DNA from: Candidatus Wolframiiraptor allenii
GTDB taxonomy: Archaea > Thermoproteota > Nitrososphaeria_A > Caldarchaeales > Wolframiiraptoraceae
Assembly (NCBI GenBank): GCA_023539495.1
Contig: JAKCEV010000006.1
Coordinates: forward strand, 1 to 34,232
Length of the DNA: 34,232 bases
Direction: 5' to 3'
Program-made: the position numbers and the translations under genes
The notes under the pieces: model-generated
The model's database searches: none
Told to the model about the DNA's origin: nothing
Seen by the model: only the letters and a program-made list of their open reading frames with translations
Part shown: piece after piece, positions 31,423-34,232 of the stretch
Layout: every line of letters starts with the position of its first letter
How positions within the stretch are numbered: the stretch's first letter is position 1

Positions 31423-31968
31423 ATGCAGGTTTTCAGGCCCTACATGGACTGGTGGATGTCTGCGCGAGTATTGGATGACAGGCGGCTGGGAAAGCAGAGG
31501 GTGGAGGTGAAGCAAGTCATGATGGCCATTCTCCGCAGGATGAGCTTGATAAGGAATGGGAGGCGCGGTTGGCTCAACCACCCAATAGTCCTCATGTATT
31601 ACAATGATGGCAGGCCTTATCTAAGGGACCTCATCGGCTACTTCAATGCCTGTGTTGAGGAGTGGAGGCGTCGTGGGATGAGAAGTTCGATCAGCTTATC
31701 CGATATAGAGCATCTGATTCTGGGCGTGGTATCAGCCGAGGGCCACCCGTTGACGCATGTGCATGAGGTGGAATATCGGCGGGTCCTGATACTGAAGGAT
31801 CCAGGGCATTATTTGAGGGCTTTTCGGAAGGAGGAGGTGTTGGAGGTTTTTGAGACCGAGCCTGTGCTGATAAGCGGTGTCAATAGCTGGATTTTCAGGA
31901 ATAGGAGGCTCTATGAGTCCGTGCTGAGGCGAGCTGTTAAAGTGGCTGAGCGGCTGGGGATAATATAG
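31423..31968 (+). CDS. Pyr_excise-family (pyrimidine dimer DNA glycosylase-like) protein
   Basis: The 181-residue protein matches the Pyr_excise family (T4 endonuclease V-like). The N-terminal part MQVFRPYMDWWMSARVLDDR, the LGKQRVEVKQ motif (22-31) and WLNHP (50-54) are typical. T4 endonuclease V starts with a catalytic Thr after methionine removal; here residue 2 is glutamine, so lyase chemistry would need another nucleophile or the protein may have a different role. ATG 31423 has GGAG immediately upstream. A DNA-repair role is inferred from family only. Confidence 0.75.
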   Translation: MQVFRPYMDWWMSARVLDDRRLGKQRVEVKQVMMAILRRMSLIRNGRRGWLNHPIVLMYYNDGRPYLRDLIGYFNACVEEWRRRGMRSSISLSDIEHLILGVVSAEGHPLTHVHEVEYRRVLILKDPGHYLRAFRKEEVLEVFETEPVLISGVNSWIFRNRRLYESVLRRAVKVAERLGII

Positions 31969-31997
31969 CCGAATTGGGGGAAAAATTGGATGAGATG

Positions 31998-34232
31998 TTA
32001 GAGGAGTCCATGGAGTAGCCAGAGCATGTAGAGGGGTATGAAGACTAGTGAGATGGTGTTCAGCAGCTTTATCAGGATGTGTAGTGATGGGCCGACCGTG
32101 TCCTTCAGAGGGTCTCCCACGGTGTCTCCGACGACCGCAGATTGGTGGGCTGGCGATCTCTTCCCACCTAGGTTCCCGGCCTCGATGAACTTCTTCGCGT
32201 TATCCCAGGTAGCGCCTCCCCACATCATCATTATCGCGAGTGGTATTGTTGAGGCGGTCGCACCGATTACGAGCGCGCCGACGCCCGGGCCCCCGAAGAG
32301 GAGGCCTATGATGAGCGGTGTCAGGATTATCGTCAGGCTCGGCGCCAGCATTCCGCGGAGGGCGTGTTCTGTTGCTATTGAGACGGCCCTATAGTAGTCC
32401 GGCTTACCGCTTCCGTCAAGCAGGCCGGGTATCTCCCTGAATTGCCTTCTAACCTCGTCAACTATCTTGAAGGCTGCCTGCGTGACCACCTTTAAGGCTA
32501 TTCCGGAGAATAGATACGGTAGGAGGGCGCCGATCAGGGCAGCGATTATTATCCCCGGCTTGATTAGTATGAGCTCGTTGAAGAATGAGGCCATGGATTC
32601 TAGGAGGGCTGAAGGCGTTATCGTGGTTATCCCGACTTCCCTCGCCACATAGTCTTGGATGAATGCTTGGAAGAGGAGGAGCGTCGCTATTGTGGCCGAG
32701 CCCATGGCATAACCTTTCGTGAGAGCTTTCGTCGTGTTCCCGACAGCGTCTAGGGGCTCGAGGTTATCCCTTATCTCCTTGCTAAGCCCGGACATCTCGG
32801 CAATCCCAGCGGCGTTATCCGTTATCGGGCCGGCGCCATCCAAGGTCATCACGGTCCCGGTGAGCGAGAGCATCCCACGCGTGGCGAGCGCGGTCCCAAA
32901 TACTCCCTTAATAAAATCGGTAAGCCATCCTCCCTCCATCCCGCCTATGGGCATGAGTTTTCCGAAGAGGAAAGAGATGCCAAGAGCCGCGGCTATGATG
33001 ATTATCGGCTCAGCGACGGCCCTCATCCCGATCGAGAGGCCTCCAAGGATGTTTAGAGCCGGCCCGTTGGCGGAGATCTCAGCGAGCTCTCTAACAACCT
33101 TGCTCTTCATCCCGGTATACCTATTCGTCGTGAGGACGACTAGAGTTGCGCCTATTATGCCCGCGGCGCCTGCTCCAAGCATGTAGAGCCACTGGGCTGG
33201 GAAGAGCCAATAGACAACACCCGCGTACGCGATGATGGAGACTATAGCTGTCACGACTATGCCGAACGCAAATGGCTCGAACGGCTCCTTGAAGCTCTTG
33301 TATGAGAGGATTGCCGCGAGGCCGGCAACTGTCGAGATTACTCCAACGGCCCCTATCGCGAGCGGCAGCACCATGAAGAGCGGATCATGCGTTAGGACAT
33401 AGAGGACCCATCCTATGATCATTCCTCCAAGGGTCTCGGCCGTGACGGATTCAAAGATGTCAGCACCTCTCCCCGCGCAGTCGCCAACATTATCCCCAAC
33501 CTGGTCAGCGATGACCGCTGGGTTCCTCGGATCATCCTCCGGTATCCCGGCCTCAATCTTCCCAACTAGGTCGGCGCCTATATCCGCGGACTTGGTGTAG
33601 ATCCCGCCGCCCAGCTGGGCGAAGAGGGCTGAGAGGCTTGCTCCGAAGGCAAAGCCCGCAAGAGCGTCGAGAACCATCCTGAACTCGATCATCTCGGGTA
33701 GGCCGGCAGCTAGGAGCGAGTAGGCGAGGAATAGGATCGCGAGCCCGAGCAGGCTTAAGCTATAGACCGAGAAGCCGAGCACCCCTCCGCCTAGGACTGC
33801 GACCCTTAGGGCTGCGAGGCTGCCGCGTTTAGCGGCCTCGGTAGTTCTGACATTGGTTCTTGTTGAGGCGTCCATGCTGAAGAATGCTGCCGCGACTGAT
33901 GCGCCTCCGCCGATCAGGGTTGAGAGACCTGTGAGAAACGCCTCTCTAGCCGCTATCCCCGGCTCAACATTCATCGCGGCAGTATAGATCGTGTAGATCA
34001 TAATGGCGATCACGATGGCTAGTCCAAGCGTGAAGAGCATTATCGTCCTGATCTGCTTGTTCATATAAGCCCTAGAGCCCTCCCTAATAGCTTCCCAGAT
34101 CCTTATCATCTCCCTGCTCCCCATCGGGTATCTGCGGATGATCGTGTAGAGGAGTATGGCGGCAACGATGCCGATGAGGCCGAAGCCGATCGCCATGATA
34201 ACGACCGTTAACGGTAGGCCGGAGAGCAACAT
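31998..34232 (-). CDS. hppA: Membrane-bound proton-translocating pyrophosphatase (K+-independent type)
   Basis: This 744-residue, roughly 16-helix membrane pyrophosphatase couples PPi hydrolysis to H+ pumping. The PPi site is shown by ADIGADLVGKIEAGIPEDD (216-234) and DNVGDCAGRGADIFE (247-261). In the segment GNTTKALTKG (498-507), lysine K502 occupies the position that separates K+-independent (Lys) from K+-dependent (Ala) enzymes, so this is probably the K+-independent H+ type. The first codon (ATG at 34232) lies on the right edge of the window; it fits the family's N-terminus, but an earlier start outside cannot be excluded. Confidence 0.93.
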   Translation of the reverse strand: MLLSGLPLTVVIMAIGFGLIGIVAAILLYTIIRRYPMGSREMIRIWEAIREGSRAYMNKQIRTIMLFTLGLAIVIAIMIYTIYTAAMNVEPGIAAREAFLTGLSTLIGGGASVAAAFFSMDASTRTNVRTTEAAKRGSLAALRVAVLGGGVLGFSVYSLSLLGLAILFLAYSLLAAGLPEMIEFRMVLDALAGFAFGASLSALFAQLGGGIYTKSADIGADLVGKIEAGIPEDDPRNPAVIADQVGDNVGDCAGRGADIFESVTAETLGGMIIGWVLYVLTHDPLFMVLPLAIGAVGVISTVAGLAAILSYKSFKEPFEPFAFGIVVTAIVSIIAYAGVVYWLFPAQWLYMLGAGAAGIIGATLVVLTTNRYTGMKSKVVRELAEISANGPALNILGGLSIGMRAVAEPIIIIAAALGISFLFGKLMPIGGMEGGWLTDFIKGVFGTALATRGMLSLTGTVMTLDGAGPITDNAAGIAEMSGLSKEIRDNLEPLDAVGNTTKALTKGYAMGSATIATLLLFQAFIQDYVAREVGITTITPSALLESMASFFNELILIKPGIIIAALIGALLPYLFSGIALKVVTQAAFKIVDEVRRQFREIPGLLDGSGKPDYYRAVSIATEHALRGMLAPSLTIILTPLIIGLLFGGPGVGALVIGATASTIPLAIMMMWGGATWDNAKKFIEAGNLGGKRSPAHQSAVVGDTVGDPLKDTVGPSLHILIKLLNTISLVFIPLYMLWLLHGLL

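Noticed and set aside
1-34232. CRISPR array, prophage or toxin-antitoxin system
   Set aside because: No regularly spaced repeats, cas genes, phage structural genes or recognisable toxin-antitoxin pairs were seen.

Overview
The window looks like chromosomal DNA of a thermophilic archaeon from the TACK side of the tree. Archaeal markers are many: Orc1/Cdc6, the small subunit of DNA polymerase D, archaeal DnaG, Pelota, aIF1A next to Rio1, a type II methionine aminopeptidase, an archaeal SRP RNA, a free-standing 5S rRNA, and two intron-bearing tRNA genes with encoded CCA ends. PolD argues against a classical crenarchaeote. The TtuA-type thiolase, the very GC-rich stable RNAs and the frequent TTG starts and AGG arginine codons fit a hot-environment korarchaeote- or aigarchaeote-like lineage. 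The exact placement is inference.

Layout. 1-2.0 kb: an acylphosphatase cut by the left edge, a gene remnant, a CDF metal exporter and a possible 37-residue membrane peptide. 2.1-8.2 kb: thymidylate kinase and an HD phosphohydrolase on the plus strand, facing a minus-strand replication unit of an ORB-bearing origin (about 7.63-8.24 kb), cdc6, the polD small subunit and a DUF4349 gene broken by an amber codon. 8.2-14.6 kb: a long minus-strand run with a zinc-ribbon protein, B12/radical SAM enzyme, nucleotidyltransferase, MntP, Rio1, aIF1A, a candidate C/D box sRNA, three small DNA-binding-like proteins and UPF0147. 14.6-20.8 kb: a site-2 protease, TtuA, 5S rRNA, DUF1512, zinc ribbons, Map and TrpS. 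20.8-24.9 kb: a small wHTH protein, the SRP RNA, a degenerate nucleotidyltransferase, a RAM-domain LeuA/LysS-type synthase, a coiled-coil protein and a transaldolase. 24.8-28.9 kb: AbrB-PhoU regulator, tRNA-Tyr, a decayed IS605-type transposase tail, dnaG and pelota. 29-34.2 kb: PspC-like protein, a divergent ferritin-like pair, tRNA-Leu, a membrane protein, a Pyr_excise-type glycosylase and a K+-independent type H+-pyrophosphatase reaching the right edge.

Most genes are informational or housekeeping: replication initiation and synthesis (origin, Cdc6, DP1, DnaG, Tmk), translation and its quality control (aIF1A, Rio1, TrpS, Map, Pelota, TtuA, tRNAs, 5S, SRP RNA), ion handling (CDF, MntP, ferritin-like pair, H+-PPase). 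I see no CRISPR array, prophage, or intact insertion sequence. The least ordinary items are the origin with its repeats, the C/D box sRNA candidate before aIF1A, the transposase fossil between tRNA-Tyr and dnaG, the amber-split DUF4349 gene, the tRNA-Tyr intron complementary to its own D-arm, and the cluster of small uncharacterised HTH proteins at 12.9-14.2 kb.
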